Positions 8,389 through 16,051 of a stretch of DNA of 38,173 nt are shown here, one piece after another. Location of the stretch: NCBI GenBank assembly GCA_018715425.1, contig DVLR01000139.1, forward strand, positions 1-38,173, in the 5' to 3' direction. The notes beneath the pieces are model-generated. The model saw only the letters and a program-made list of their open reading frames with translations. It made no database searches and had not been told where the DNA came from. Every line of letters starts with the position of its first letter. Position 1 is the first letter of the stretch. The position numbers and the translations under genes were made by a program. This DNA is from Candidatus Merdenecus merdavium. GTDB taxonomy: Bacteria; Bacillota; Clostridia; Lachnospirales; Lachnospiraceae.

Positions 8389-10402
8389 ACTACCACTTAG
8401 TGAGGAAACAATTGAAGAATTGTGCAATGGTTCAAAACATGTGACGTATGAAATCCCTATTTACCAGAGAAATTATGCATGGGAAAAAGATGAGATTTCC
8501 GCTTTGGTTCATGATGTATATGATGCTTTTTGCAAGAATGGACAGGCAAAGTATTATATTGGAACTTTAGTATCATATAAAAGAGATGATGATATCTATG
8601 AGGTGATTGATGGACAGCAACGACTCACAACAATAAACATCTTAATGCATGTTTTTGGCCAAAATGTAAAGAATAAGCTGACATATCGTGCAAGAAAGAA
8701 ATCTAATAAGACACTTCAAGGGATGGATAACTTTGATAGACTCGAAGAAAAAGATCAAGGAATTGTGAAAGGGCATGGTTTTGCAAAAGCAGCAATAGAA
8801 GAACTTAACTTCAACAACAGTACCAGAATTACGGAGGAGAATTTTATTCGCTTTTTCAAAGAAAAAGTATGCATTATCCATTATAAAGTGCCAAGGGATA
8901 TTGATCTGAATCATTACTTTGAAATTATGAATTCAAGAGGAGAGCAACTCGAAAAACATGAAATAGTGAAGGCTCGTCTTATAAGCGAATTTACAGAAGA
9001 AGAAGAGAAGATATCAATACGCAAATTCAATTACATCTGGGAATCCTGTAGCATGATGAATGTGTATGTTCAGCAGAAATGCAAGAATAAAGCTGTGTTT
9101 GGAACAGACTACAGCAGTTTTATCATTTATGACTTCGATGATATAGAAATGGATGAAGAAGAGCGAGAAGACGGTGAGATATCCATCGAAAAACTACTGG
9201 AAGAAGATTCTCCAGAAGGGGTTCGTGATCAGGATGATATAGCAGATACCTTTCAACCGATTATCGATTTTCCAAACTTTCTACTAATTGTGCTTAAAAT
9301 TACAAGGACCATGGAAGAAAAGAAATTTGTTCCAACAGAATTCAATCTAGACGATAAGGAATTGATTAATGAGTTTGATAAGCTGGACAATAGTTTGGTT
9401 AAGACATTTGCATTTAATCTAATAAAGGCAAAATATTTTTTGGACAATTATATCGTGCATCATTCTAATGAGGATGATGTTGAGGGGAATAATCCGTGGT
9501 TGCTGGAAAAATGGAAAAAAGAAGGAAAGAATGGATATAACAAGAACCTCGTAGAAGGGAATAAGAACATACAAGATAAACTGGTTCAGCTGCTTTCTAT
9601 GTTTGAAGTTTCTTTTACAGCTAGACAACGAAAAAACTATCTCTTTTATTGTTTATTATTTCTCTTCAAACAAGATAGATTTGATGCCAATGAATATTGT
9701 GCATTTGTTGAAAAGTTAGCGCAGAAGTATATGTATGATGTATATCTGGATTCAGGTGCGCTAAATGATAGGAATATACCAAAACCTGGTAGCTTCGATG
9801 AAGCGATTCTAATGAATGGTGAGCTTCAAGTGGAATGCAGTAAAAAAACAAGTACATTTTCAGAGGTCTATGGAGAGGGAACGAGTGTAAGTAATGGAAT
9901 TCCATTATTCGTATTTAATTATATGGATTATAAGATCTGGAAGAAATACGCAGAGGAGTTACGTGGTGAAAAAGTAAAAGAAGGATCTGCAGAACGTAAA
10001 ATATTCTTTGCGCATCTTGGATGTAGCGACTTCGGATTAGATGCCTTTAGAGCATTCTATTTTTCCAGAACCAGAAGAAGTTTGGAACATTATTATCCGC
10101 AAGCCAATGTAGGATTAAGTCATGATAGATTAGATGTTGCAAAGATTAATTGCTTTGGCAACTTTGCAATGATTGGCAGCGAGGCCAATAGTGCTGGATC
10201 TAATTGGAGTCCGATTGTAAAAGTCGGACGTTATCTGGATACTTCACGGAAGATTGCACCTATAAGTGTTGCATCACTTAAATTCATGGTGATGATGCAG
10301 ATGTGCAAGGATAATGAGAACATTAGAGATTCTGGAGAGGAGTGGAAATTTGAAGATATAAAGAAACACCAAGAGAAGATGGTTGCGCTGTTAATGGAGT
10401 AA
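8381..10402 (+). CDS. DUF262-DUF1524 (HNH) nuclease-like protein, second gene of the pair
   Basis: The 673-residue protein repeats the DUF262 architecture at its N-terminus: IPIYQRNYAW (25-34), YYIGTL (58-63), IDGQQRLTT (76-84) and FEIMNSRGEQLEKHEI. Unlike its partner it ends in a DUF1524 His-Me finger/HNH-type domain with LEHYYPQ (about 568-574), followed by the expected Asn-containing INCFGNFAMIGS segment and a closing tryptophan/isoleucine helix. This is the domain order of SspE and of fused GmrSD. I place the start at 8381, overlapping the upstream stop, rather than at the upstream in-frame ATG. No phosphorothioation (ssp/dnd) genes lie in the window. The likely role is nucleotide-regulated nicking or cleavage of modified or foreign DNA. 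Confidence 0.88.
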   Translation: MSKLPLSEETIEELCNGSKHVTYEIPIYQRNYAWEKDEISALVHDVYDAFCKNGQAKYYIGTLVSYKRDDDIYEVIDGQQRLTTINILMHVFGQNVKNKLTYRARKKSNKTLQGMDNFDRLEEKDQGIVKGHGFAKAAIEELNFNNSTRITEENFIRFFKEKVCIIHYKVPRDIDLNHYFEIMNSRGEQLEKHEIVKARLISEFTEEEEKISIRKFNYIWESCSMMNVYVQQKCKNKAVFGTDYSSFIIYDFDDIEMDEEEREDGEISIEKLLEEDSPEGVRDQDDIADTFQPIIDFPNFLLIVLKITRTMEEKKFVPTEFNLDDKELINEFDKLDNSLVKTFAFNLIKAKYFLDNYIVHHSNEDDVEGNNPWLLEKWKKEGKNGYNKNLVEGNKNIQDKLVQLLSMFEVSFTARQRKNYLFYCLLFLFKQDRFDANEYCAFVEKLAQKYMYDVYLDSGALNDRNIPKPGSFDEAILMNGELQVECSKKTSTFSEVYGEGTSVSNGIPLFVFNYMDYKIWKKYAEELRGEKVKEGSAERKIFFAHLGCSDFGLDAFRAFYFSRTRRSLEHYYPQANVGLSHDRLDVAKINCFGNFAMIGSEANSAGSNWSPIVKVGRYLDTSRKIAPISVASLKFMVMMQMCKDNENIRDSGEEWKFEDIKKHQEKMVALLME

Positions 10403-10419
10403 ACAGTATCTCAACATTC

Positions 10420-10632
10420 TTATTTCTTTTCAGTAAAACGAAATATAGGGGCTTTGGTGTTTAAAGGTAATCCATAACGTCCTCTTGGTAAAAGACATGC
10501 ATGTTTATGTGTAATTGTTATTTTTTCTTCGATATCCTCATCTGTGATGATGAGAATTGGACCATCTTTGGGAAAGTCTGATGGATTTTCAAGTAAATTG
10601 ATAATAGGTTGGAGGATTGTTTTTTGAAGCAA
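10420..10632 (-). pseudogene. 3' fragment of a VWA-like (DUF2201-type) protein gene
   Basis: The minus-strand frame of about 70 codons contains FPKDGPILIITDEDIEEKIT, then HKHACLLPRGRYGLPL and a final IFRFTEKK before TAA. This resembles the C-terminal end of VWA-like metallopeptidase-type proteins that pair with MoxR-like ATPases. The N-terminal peptidase-like part and most of the VWA fold are missing, with no ATG. The 5' end meets the LysR fragment transcribed in the opposite direction. Family assignment is from memory of the conserved tail and is moderately sure. Confidence 0.5.
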
Positions 10633-10811
10633 GACCCCATGTATTTATCAGCTCTACTCATCCATTGGAAGAGAATATTATTGCAAGGCCACTTGAAGTG
10701 GATGAAATAATGGAAATAGGAGTGACTACACAAAAACAGATGCCACTTACTGCATATGCCAGAAGATACATAGAGTCATTAAAAATATATGTAACTGAAT
10801 ATAATAAGTGA
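10608..10811 (+). pseudogene. 3' fragment of a LysR-family regulator gene
   Basis: A 67-codon frame reads FFEARPHVFISSTHPLEENI through TAYARRYIESLKIYV. This is the typical last part of a LysR effector-binding domain, including the A-RR-I--L terminal helix. The helix-turn-helix and most of the effector domain are missing, and three stop codons stand just upstream. A TTG at 10617 could in principle start it, but the protein would not be functional as a regulator. A terminator follows at 10817. Confidence 0.65.
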
Positions 10812-10816
10812 ATGAA

Positions 10817-10864
10817 ATTATCAGTCGGATATAATAAAAAACTATAACCAACTGATAATTTTTT
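10817..10864 (+). terminator. terminator after the LysR fragment
   Basis: ATTATCAGT (10817-10825) pairs perfectly with ACTGATAAT (10851-10859). One mismatch and a GG/CC pair extend the stem, and a run of T follows (10859-10864). It is the terminator of the former LysR gene. Confidence 0.75.
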
Positions 10865-10868
10865 GTAT

Positions 10869-10897
10869 TTTACCGATGCGAAAATAGTTTGTATAAT
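10869..10897 (+). promoter_or_regulatory. promoter of the MetE-like gene
   Basis: TTTACC (10869-10874), 17 bases, TATAAT (10892-10897). A short frame (10910-10963, 17 codons with AGAGGA upstream) lies in the leader and ends 4 bases before the next start. It may be only chance. No S-box or T-box is visible. Confidence 0.5.
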
Positions 10898-10967
10898 AAA
10901 GAGGAACAGATGAACAAAGTGGCAGAAGACTATGTGGATGTAGTGACAGATGAGGAGATTTAGAACT

Positions 10968-12095
10968 ATGAAAAAACAAAACGCACCATTCAAATTTGAT
11001 GTAGTAGGAAGCTTTCTTCGACCAAATGAATTAAAGAAAGCAAGAGCAGATTATGATGCTGGAACAATCAGTGCAGAGCAGTTGACTGAGGTAGAGAATA
11101 AGTGTATTACAGAACTCATTGAAAAACAAAAAAAAGCTGGGCTTCCAGTAATCACAGATGGTGAATTCAGAAGGAGTTATTGGCATCTTGATTTTATGTG
11201 GGGATTCAATGGAATCGAACATATAGAGCTCGATCATGGATATTTTTTCCATGGAGAAGAAACAACACACGGTTCTATCAGAGTAACAGGCAAAATTAGT
11301 GGAGAGAATCATCCTTTTGTGGAGCACTTTAAATTTGTGAAACAGTTTGAAGATGAAAATACAGTAGCCAGGCAGACTATTCCAGCACCTGCTCAGCTTT
11401 TAGCAGAATTGTTCCGTGAGGATAATGGAAAGGATACTCTTGCAGTATATCCCAATCAGGAAGAATTGATCCAGGATATTGCAAAGGCATATCAAATCGT
11501 AATGAAAGAATTATATGCTGCAGGCTGTAGAAATGTACAGTTTGATGACTGTACCTGGGGCATGTTCTGCGATACAAAATACTGGGCAGCAAGACAGAAG
11601 GAAGGGAATGTATCTGTAGAAGATGAAGCAACGAAATATCTTCGACTTAACAACCTTGCTATAGAAGGGAAGCCAGAAGACATGGTTATTAATACACATG
11701 TGTGCCGTGGTAATTACCACTCGACATGGGCAGCGTCAGGCGGATATGCACCAATTGCTCCGTTTTTGTTTGCTGAGGAGCATGTGAATGCTTATTATCT
11801 GGAATTTGATGATGAACGTTCAGGTAACTTTGAACCATTAAAATATGTATCAGAAAATAAGAAAGTAGTGCTTGGACTGATTACAACCAAATCACCGGTG
11901 CTTGAGGATAAAGAAACAGTAATTGCAAGAATTCATGAAGCTGAGAAATTTATTCCATTAAACAGATTATGTTTAAGTCCCCAGTGTGGATTTGCATCCT
12001 GTGAAATTGGTAATAAACTTACAGAAGAGGAACAGTGGGCGAAGCTTGCATTGGTAAAAGAAATATCAGAAGAAGTATGGGGCATTAACGCTTAA
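10968..12095 (+). CDS. MetE C-terminal-domain family protein (YxjG/YxjH-like methyltransferase)
   Basis: The 375-residue protein has the size and pattern of YxjG/YxjH-type proteins, a single TIM barrel related to the catalytic half of cobalamin-independent methionine synthase. Motifs seen are DVVGSFLRP at the N-terminus, ITDGEFRRSYWHLDF, FDDCTWGMF, the probable zinc ligands in NTHVCRGNYHSTW and LSPQCGFAS, and the acidic LEFDDERSG. The family transfers a methyl group to homocysteine or a related thiol, but the methyl donor of the short forms is not settled. The ATG at 10968 with GAGGAG 10 bases upstream is preferred to the in-frame ATG at 10950, which overlaps that ribosome site. It is probably independent of the HD gene downstream. 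Confidence 0.85.
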   Translation: MKKQNAPFKFDVVGSFLRPNELKKARADYDAGTISAEQLTEVENKCITELIEKQKKAGLPVITDGEFRRSYWHLDFMWGFNGIEHIELDHGYFFHGEETTHGSIRVTGKISGENHPFVEHFKFVKQFEDENTVARQTIPAPAQLLAELFREDNGKDTLAVYPNQEELIQDIAKAYQIVMKELYAAGCRNVQFDDCTWGMFCDTKYWAARQKEGNVSVEDEATKYLRLNNLAIEGKPEDMVINTHVCRGNYHSTWAASGGYAPIAPFLFAEEHVNAYYLEFDDERSGNFEPLKYVSENKKVVLGLITTKSPVLEDKETVIARIHEAEKFIPLNRLCLSPQCGFASCEIGNKLTEEEQWAKLALVKEISEEVWGINA

Positions 12096-12233
12096 GGGTG
12101 ATGTTCATTGAAAGGATATCCCATTGACTTGGTAGAAGAAAAAAACTATAATACAAGAGAAGAATGGTTTGCCTGGATATAGCAATGTATTCGGGCAATT
12201 TTTTGATAGATTATACTGAAGGAGGCTGACAGA

Positions 12234-12779
12234 ATGACTAGAGAAGAGGCATGGAGTTTATTAAAGGAATATAATCAGGATGAATTTCACCTGCAGCATG
12301 GCCAAATCGTAGAGAAGACAATGATGTATTTTGCAGAAAAACTTGGATATGAGGAGGAAAAAGAATTTTGGGGAATTGTAGGATTACTCCACGATCTTGA
12401 TTTTGAAAAATATCCCAATCAGCATTGCATCAAAGAACAGGAAATCATGCGTGAAAGAGGAATTGATGAAAGAATCATTCACGCAACAGCGAGTCATGGA
12501 TACGCACTTACGGTAGATATCAAACCCGAGCATGAGATGGAAAAGGTGCTGTATGCAGTAGATGAACTAACTGGATTGATCGGTGCAGTTGTTCTGATGA
12601 GACCATCGAAAAGTGTACAGGATTTAGAGCTAAAATCTGTTAAGAAAAAATATAAGGCAAAAGGCTTTGCAGCTGGATGCGACAGGGAAGTAATCAAGCG
12701 CGGTGCTGATATGTTGGGGTGGTCGTTGGATGAATTGATTGTGCAGACAATTGATGCACTCAAGACATTTCAGGATTGA
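12234..12779 (+). CDS. HD-domain hydrolase
   Basis: The 181-residue cytoplasmic protein has an HD metal-dependent phosphohydrolase signature: H19 near the start, GLLHDLDFE (about 49-57), the H of ATASHGY and the D of VDELTGL. The family covers phosphohydrolases of nucleotides and related substrates, and the substrate here is unknown. GAAGGAGG precedes the ATG. It is 138 bases after the MetE-like gene. In that gap there is a short frame (LKGYPIDLVEEKNYN..., from 12109) that ends at TAG and is not convincing. The 3' end overlaps the antisense KTR remnant by 10 bases, so the insertion debris begins right at this gene's end. Confidence 0.85.
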   Translation: MTREEAWSLLKEYNQDEFHLQHGQIVEKTMMYFAEKLGYEEEKEFWGIVGLLHDLDFEKYPNQHCIKEQEIMRERGIDERIIHATASHGYALTVDIKPEHEMEKVLYAVDELTGLIGAVVLMRPSKSVQDLELKSVKKKYKAKGFAAGCDREVIKRGADMLGWSLDELIVQTIDALKTFQD

Positions 12780-12934
12780 TAGGAATAAAGATGTTCATCT
12801 CTACTATCCACTACTATCACTATCAGAGGTAGATTTTCCTGTTTACATTTTGGACAGTAGAGAGGGTAATTCATCAAAATGGTATCCTCTCTAATTTTAT
12901 CACGGATTTTATTTCCGCAAATAGGCCATAGTAT
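12770..12934 (-). pseudogene. remnant of the cysteine-rich KTR-domain protein of Tn916/Tn1549-type elements
   Basis: The minus-strand frame from 12934 reads WPICGNKIRDKIREDTILMN and then YPLYCPKCKQEN. This is the double CxxC core (ICGNK ... REDT ... PLYCPKCKQE) of the small cysteine-rich KTR proteins found in Tn916-family conjugative transposons. The match ends at about 12833; after that the frame continues with unrelated residues to a stop at 12770-12772 inside the HD gene. There is no start codon at the N-terminal end. The fragment shows that a Tn916/Tn1549-type element was once inserted here. Confidence 0.7.
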
Positions 12935-13030
12935 TTATTTGGTTTTTATTTCGCTCCATTGTCTTGATAGATGCAATACTATCTTTCTCAACAGACAACT
13001 ATTTCTATGGTTTTTTCAAAAAATTCAAGT

Positions 13031-13122
13031 TATCCACTTTTATCCTTTCTTTTCTCATTTTTCAAGAAAGTTATCAACACTATAGGAGTCTGTTTCTCCC
13101 CGAATATTAATTTTGTGGATAT
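13031..13122. other. cluster of three DnaA-box-like sequences
   Basis: TTATCCACT (13031-13039) and TTATCAACA (13071-13079) are on the plus strand, and TGTGGATAT (13114-13122, i.e. ATATCCACA) is on the minus strand. Each differs from TTATCCACA at one position. They lie in very AT-rich DNA beside Tn916-type debris, which would suit a relic replication origin of an element. No replication initiator gene is nearby. Confidence 0.35.
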
Positions 13123-13239
13123 TTTTTTCTGTCTTTTCTATCCCCTTTTTTCAATTTCCTGTACAAATACAGCTGCCGAAAGATATCTACTATCCAGGTA
13201 ATGGTTTTTATAGGTAGAGACATTGGATTGGAATAATAA

Positions 13240-13487
13240 ACCTTCTCTCCACCAGCTTATCTCTTGAAATTTTTTTGCCAGTGTAAAGGTGTTGTCAAAT
13301 CTCAAAATGAAACCTTTGCTGGCTTCATTAGCGAAGCCGATGAAGCAATCTCCATTATGCGTATTGAATCCTCTCCATTTTATAGTAAAATAATCGAAAT
13401 ATTGAAAGACTAAAAAATAGAATTGCTTATGAAGGTATTACTAGATTCTTTCGTTTGGAAAATGAAAAAGTGAGGAATAAAATTTAA
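13240..13487 (+). pseudogene. unidentified gene remnant, C-terminal part, frameshifted
   Basis: An open stretch from 13240 includes VVKSQNETFAGFISEADEA and SPFYSKIIEILKD before a stop. A neighbouring frame then continues naturally as LKNRIAYEGITRFFRLENEK and VRNKI to TAA at 13485-13487. The two parts join sensibly at about 13409-13415 if one small indel is assumed. I cannot name the family. Given the neighbours it is probably part of the same decayed conjugative element. Confidence 0.4.
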
Positions 13488-13603
13488 AAAAACGTATAAA
13501 AAATACTAAAACAGAGAAAAATATTGAAGAAATCATTGTTTTATGGTACCATTATAGTCATAATATGTAGTACAGGATGATAGATATAAGGAGAAGAATA
13601 AAG

Positions 13604-14998
13604 ATGAAAAGGCCTATTGTTCGTTTGTCATCATTACAATTGACGAATATAAAAAATGTAAAAAAAGGTATTATATATATGCCAAATACTACAAATAAAA
13701 TTTTATTAGCCGATAAAGCAGAAGTGCTGGGTATTTATGGACAAAATGGCTCAGGAAAAACTGCCATTGTTGATGCATTGTATTTTTTACAAAAAGTAAT
13801 GGTAGGAGCTAATCTTGATCATTCAATGGAAGATTACATTGATATGGATTCTAATAAGGCTGAAATTATGGCAGATTTCAATATTTTTATTGAAAACATA
13901 GTGTTTGAAGTTGGTTATAGACTTTATCTAAGCAGAGAAGAAAAAGAGGTTTTTATTAGTCGAGAAGTATTGAGTGTTGCAAAAAATGAAAATGGAAGTA
14001 GAACAAATAAGACAGCTTTTATGGACTATCAGAGAAAGTTAAAAGATTCTATTTTCAAACCAAAGAATAGGCTTGATGAAGTTGTTGAAGCGAATAAAGA
14101 AATAAAAACTGACTTGATTGTAGCACGTAAAATAGCTGAAAAAAGTAATTGTTCGTATATTTTTGGTGAAAGCAGTCGGGAAATTTTTTGTAGAGAATAT
14201 ACAAATGGTTTTAAACAATATTCCTTTATCATTTCTTCTTTGTTTGAATTTGCATTGAAAGACTTATTTGTAATCCGTAATACGCATTCAGGAGTAATTT
14301 CAGCCAATTTTGTCTTGCCTATGGCCTTTCGAATTGAAAATGATAGCGTTGGAGCCAAAGGAGATTTCACAGTGCCTTTGACAGAACCAATACTGGTTGA
14401 TGAAGAAAGAAAAAATATTCTGGAGACAATTGTAGAACAGATTAATATAGTCTTATATACAATTATTCCTGGTATTCAGGTAACTATTAAAAATTATGGA
14501 AAACAGTCATTGAACCATGGAGAACAGGGCTGGAGACTGGAATTAATGTCAAAGAGAGAGGGAATGAAAGAGATTCCAATCAGAATGGAGTCAGAGGGAA
14601 TTATCAAAATTATTTCCATTCTTAATGCACTAATACAGGCATTTGGGAATCCTTCAATTTGTCTAGTAATTGATGAACTTGATGCAGGAGTTTTTGAATA
14701 TATGTTGGGAGAATTGTTGGATATTTTCAAAAAAAGTGCAAAAGGACAATTGATTTTTACTTCCCATAATCTTCGTGCACTTGAAATGCTTGATAAGGAA
14801 AGTATTATGTTTTCCACTACGAACCCTAATAATCGTTATATTCATATGAAGAGTGTAAGAGAAAGTAATAATCTTCGCAATATGTATATTCGAAGCATTA
14901 CGCTTGGTGGTCAATCAGAAGAAATTTATGAAGAAACAGATAGTTTGAAGATTGCCAGAGCATTTAGAAAAGCGGGGCGAGGTGTTCGCAATGAGTAA
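13604..14998 (+). CDS. OLD-type AAA ATPase (ABC-like), first gene of a two-gene defence-like system
   Basis: The 464-residue protein starts at the ATG at 13604 with AAGGAG 9 bases upstream. The Walker A is YGQNGSGKTAIVDAL (about 45-59). A SEGIIKI signature-like motif stands near residue 328, Walker B LVIDELDAG near 354 and the switch-type TSHNLRALEML near 385. This is the ABC/SMC-like ATPase fold of OLD, GajA and AriA proteins, but without a fused TOPRIM domain. The stop overlaps the start of the next gene by 8 bases (ATGAGTAA), so the partner is translationally coupled. The pair architecture is like that of PARIS (AriA/AriB) or a split OLD. The defence role is inferred. Confidence 0.85.
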   Translation: MKRPIVRLSSLQLTNIKNVKKGIIYMPNTTNKILLADKAEVLGIYGQNGSGKTAIVDALYFLQKVMVGANLDHSMEDYIDMDSNKAEIMADFNIFIENIVFEVGYRLYLSREEKEVFISREVLSVAKNENGSRTNKTAFMDYQRKLKDSIFKPKNRLDEVVEANKEIKTDLIVARKIAEKSNCSYIFGESSREIFCREYTNGFKQYSFIISSLFEFALKDLFVIRNTHSGVISANFVLPMAFRIENDSVGAKGDFTVPLTEPILVDEERKNILETIVEQINIVLYTIIPGIQVTIKNYGKQSLNHGEQGWRLELMSKREGMKEIPIRMESEGIIKIISILNALIQAFGNPSICLVIDELDAGVFEYMLGELLDIFKKSAKGQLIFTSHNLRALEMLDKESIMFSTTNPNNRYIHMKSVRESNNLRNMYIRSITLGGQSEEIYEETDSLKIARAFRKAGRGVRNE

Positions 14999-15665
14999 GA
15001 AAAAAGTAATTGCAGTCATTGTAGAGGGACCTAGTGATGAGGCTGCATTGGGACCAATTTTGAAAGAGTACTTTTCGAGTGAAGAGATTCAGTTTGTAGT
15101 AGTTCATGGAGACATAACAACGAAAGATTATACTTCTGTAGATAATATACTTTCAAAGATCAATCATTTAATTGAATCAGTAAAACAAAAATACGGTTAT
15201 AATATAGATGATTTTATGAAAATTATACACATTACTGATATGGATGGCGTTTATTGTAATAATGCCATAGTAGAAGGAGATGTGTAAGGAGTTCAGTATT
15301 ATTTGGATCGTATAGAAACGAAATATCCAGATTATTTAAATAGAAAACATACACAAAAAGCAAAAAATTTATTCAAATTATATTCTTCTGGAAAAATTAA
15401 GGGTGTCAGCTATAAAATATACTTTAATTCTTGTAATTTGGAGCATGTCCTTTTTAATGAATTGAAGGATTTTACAGATGATGAAAAAGAAGATCTGGCA
15501 GATGATTTTGCAGAAAAGTATGAAGGTAGGGTAGAGGAATTTATTGAATTTATATCCCAAGAAGATTTGATTGCCCCAGGTACTTTTAAACAAACTTGGA
15601 GATTTATTGAAAAGGAAAAACATTCATTAGAAAGATACACAAATATGCATTTGATCTTTAAGTAG
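14991..15665 (+). pseudogene. TOPRIM-like partner of the OLD-type ATPase, interrupted by one in-frame TAA
   Basis: From the ATG at 14991 the frame encodes IAVIVEGPSDEAAL with the TOPRIM glutamate at residue 12, and IIHITDMDGVY with the acidic pair near residues 83-85. It stops at TAA 15285-15287, codon 99. The very same frame continues without gap for 125 more codons (GVQYYLDRIETKYPDYLNRK ... NMHLIFK), which has full protein character. The intact product would be about 224 residues. A single C-to-T change (CAA to TAA) would explain the stop. Alternatively AAGGAG at the stop and the TTG at 15303 could allow re-initiation, giving two polypeptides. The TOPRIM part would be the nuclease or effector of the ATPase. 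Confidence 0.7.
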
Positions 15666-15748
15666 TTATAAAGTTTAGTAATATATGTATAAATTAGTTC
15701 AACTTCATACTGTTCATCATGCTCCAATGTATGAAAGAGGTGGATATT

Positions 15749-16051
15749 TTGAAATATATAAAGGACAAAAATTTAGTTAAACTGTTGTTGATTGTATTGC
15801 TGCTATGTATATTTTTATTTATTAGGTTAAGTAAGAAGAAAAATTATATAGATGGTGTAGTTTTAAAAAAAATTGAAAATGTTATCACGATACAATCGGA
15901 AGATGATTCTAAATTTACAATTACTATGGAAGAAATAAAGGATAAAAATGTAAAGGTAGGTGACATAGTAAGGGTGGAATATATTGGTGAAATTCTAGAA
16001 ACATCTCCCGCTAGAATCAATCATGTAAAAAACATCCACATAATTAAATAA
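15749..16051 (+). CDS. small membrane-anchored protein, DUF3221-like
   Basis: This protein of about 100 residues has one N-terminal membrane anchor (about 9-26, LVKLLLIVLLLCIFLFIRL) and an extracytoplasmic beta-rich part ending VGDIVRVEYIGEILETSPAR, which is reminiscent of DUF3221/YobA-type small domains. I prefer the TTG at 15749 because GAGGTGG stands 5 bases before it. In-frame ATGs at 15719 and 15731 have no ribosome site. It is unrelated to the defence pair in sequence and faces the ABC operon. The function is unknown. Confidence 0.65.
   Translation: MKYIKDKNLVKLLLIVLLLCIFLFIRLSKKKNYIDGVVLKKIENVITIQSEDDSKFTITMEEIKDKNVKVGDIVRVEYIGEILETSPARINHVKNIHIIK

Larger units (their letters stand above)
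12935..13603. other. non-coding stretch with mobile-element debris
   Basis: No intact gene is seen. The stretch is AT-rich and contains three DnaA-box-like sequences (13031-13122), one copy of an 11-base direct repeat TCTACTATCCA (13186-13196; the other is at 12800-12810 beside the KTR remnant), and an unidentified frameshifted remnant (13240-13487). A 10-base palindrome ATGGTACCAT (13543-13552) lies just before the ATPase gene, where it could be an operator of the defence operon. Short plus-strand frames at 12879-13201 are low-complexity and not believable. Confidence 0.6.

Noticed and set aside
6913..10402. Calling the DUF262 pair an Ssp (phosphorothioate) system
   Set aside because: SspE-like domain order is present, but no sspABCD or dnd genes are in the window.
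10910..10963. 17-codon frame in the leader of the MetE-like gene (MNKVAEDYVDVVTDEEI)
   Set aside because: It has a ribosome-like AGAGGA and ends 4 bases before the gene, so a leader peptide was considered. It contains no Met/Cys run and no attenuator hairpin, so no support beyond position.
12879..13201. Two overlapping plus-strand frames rich in F, L and S
   Set aside because: They are the antisense of the KTR remnant and of AT-rich DNA. No start signal and no family resemblance.
13543..13552. ATGGTACCAT palindrome before the ATPase gene as an operator
   Set aside because: It is only 10 bases and a single copy; no regulator gene is adjacent, so it is noted but not called.
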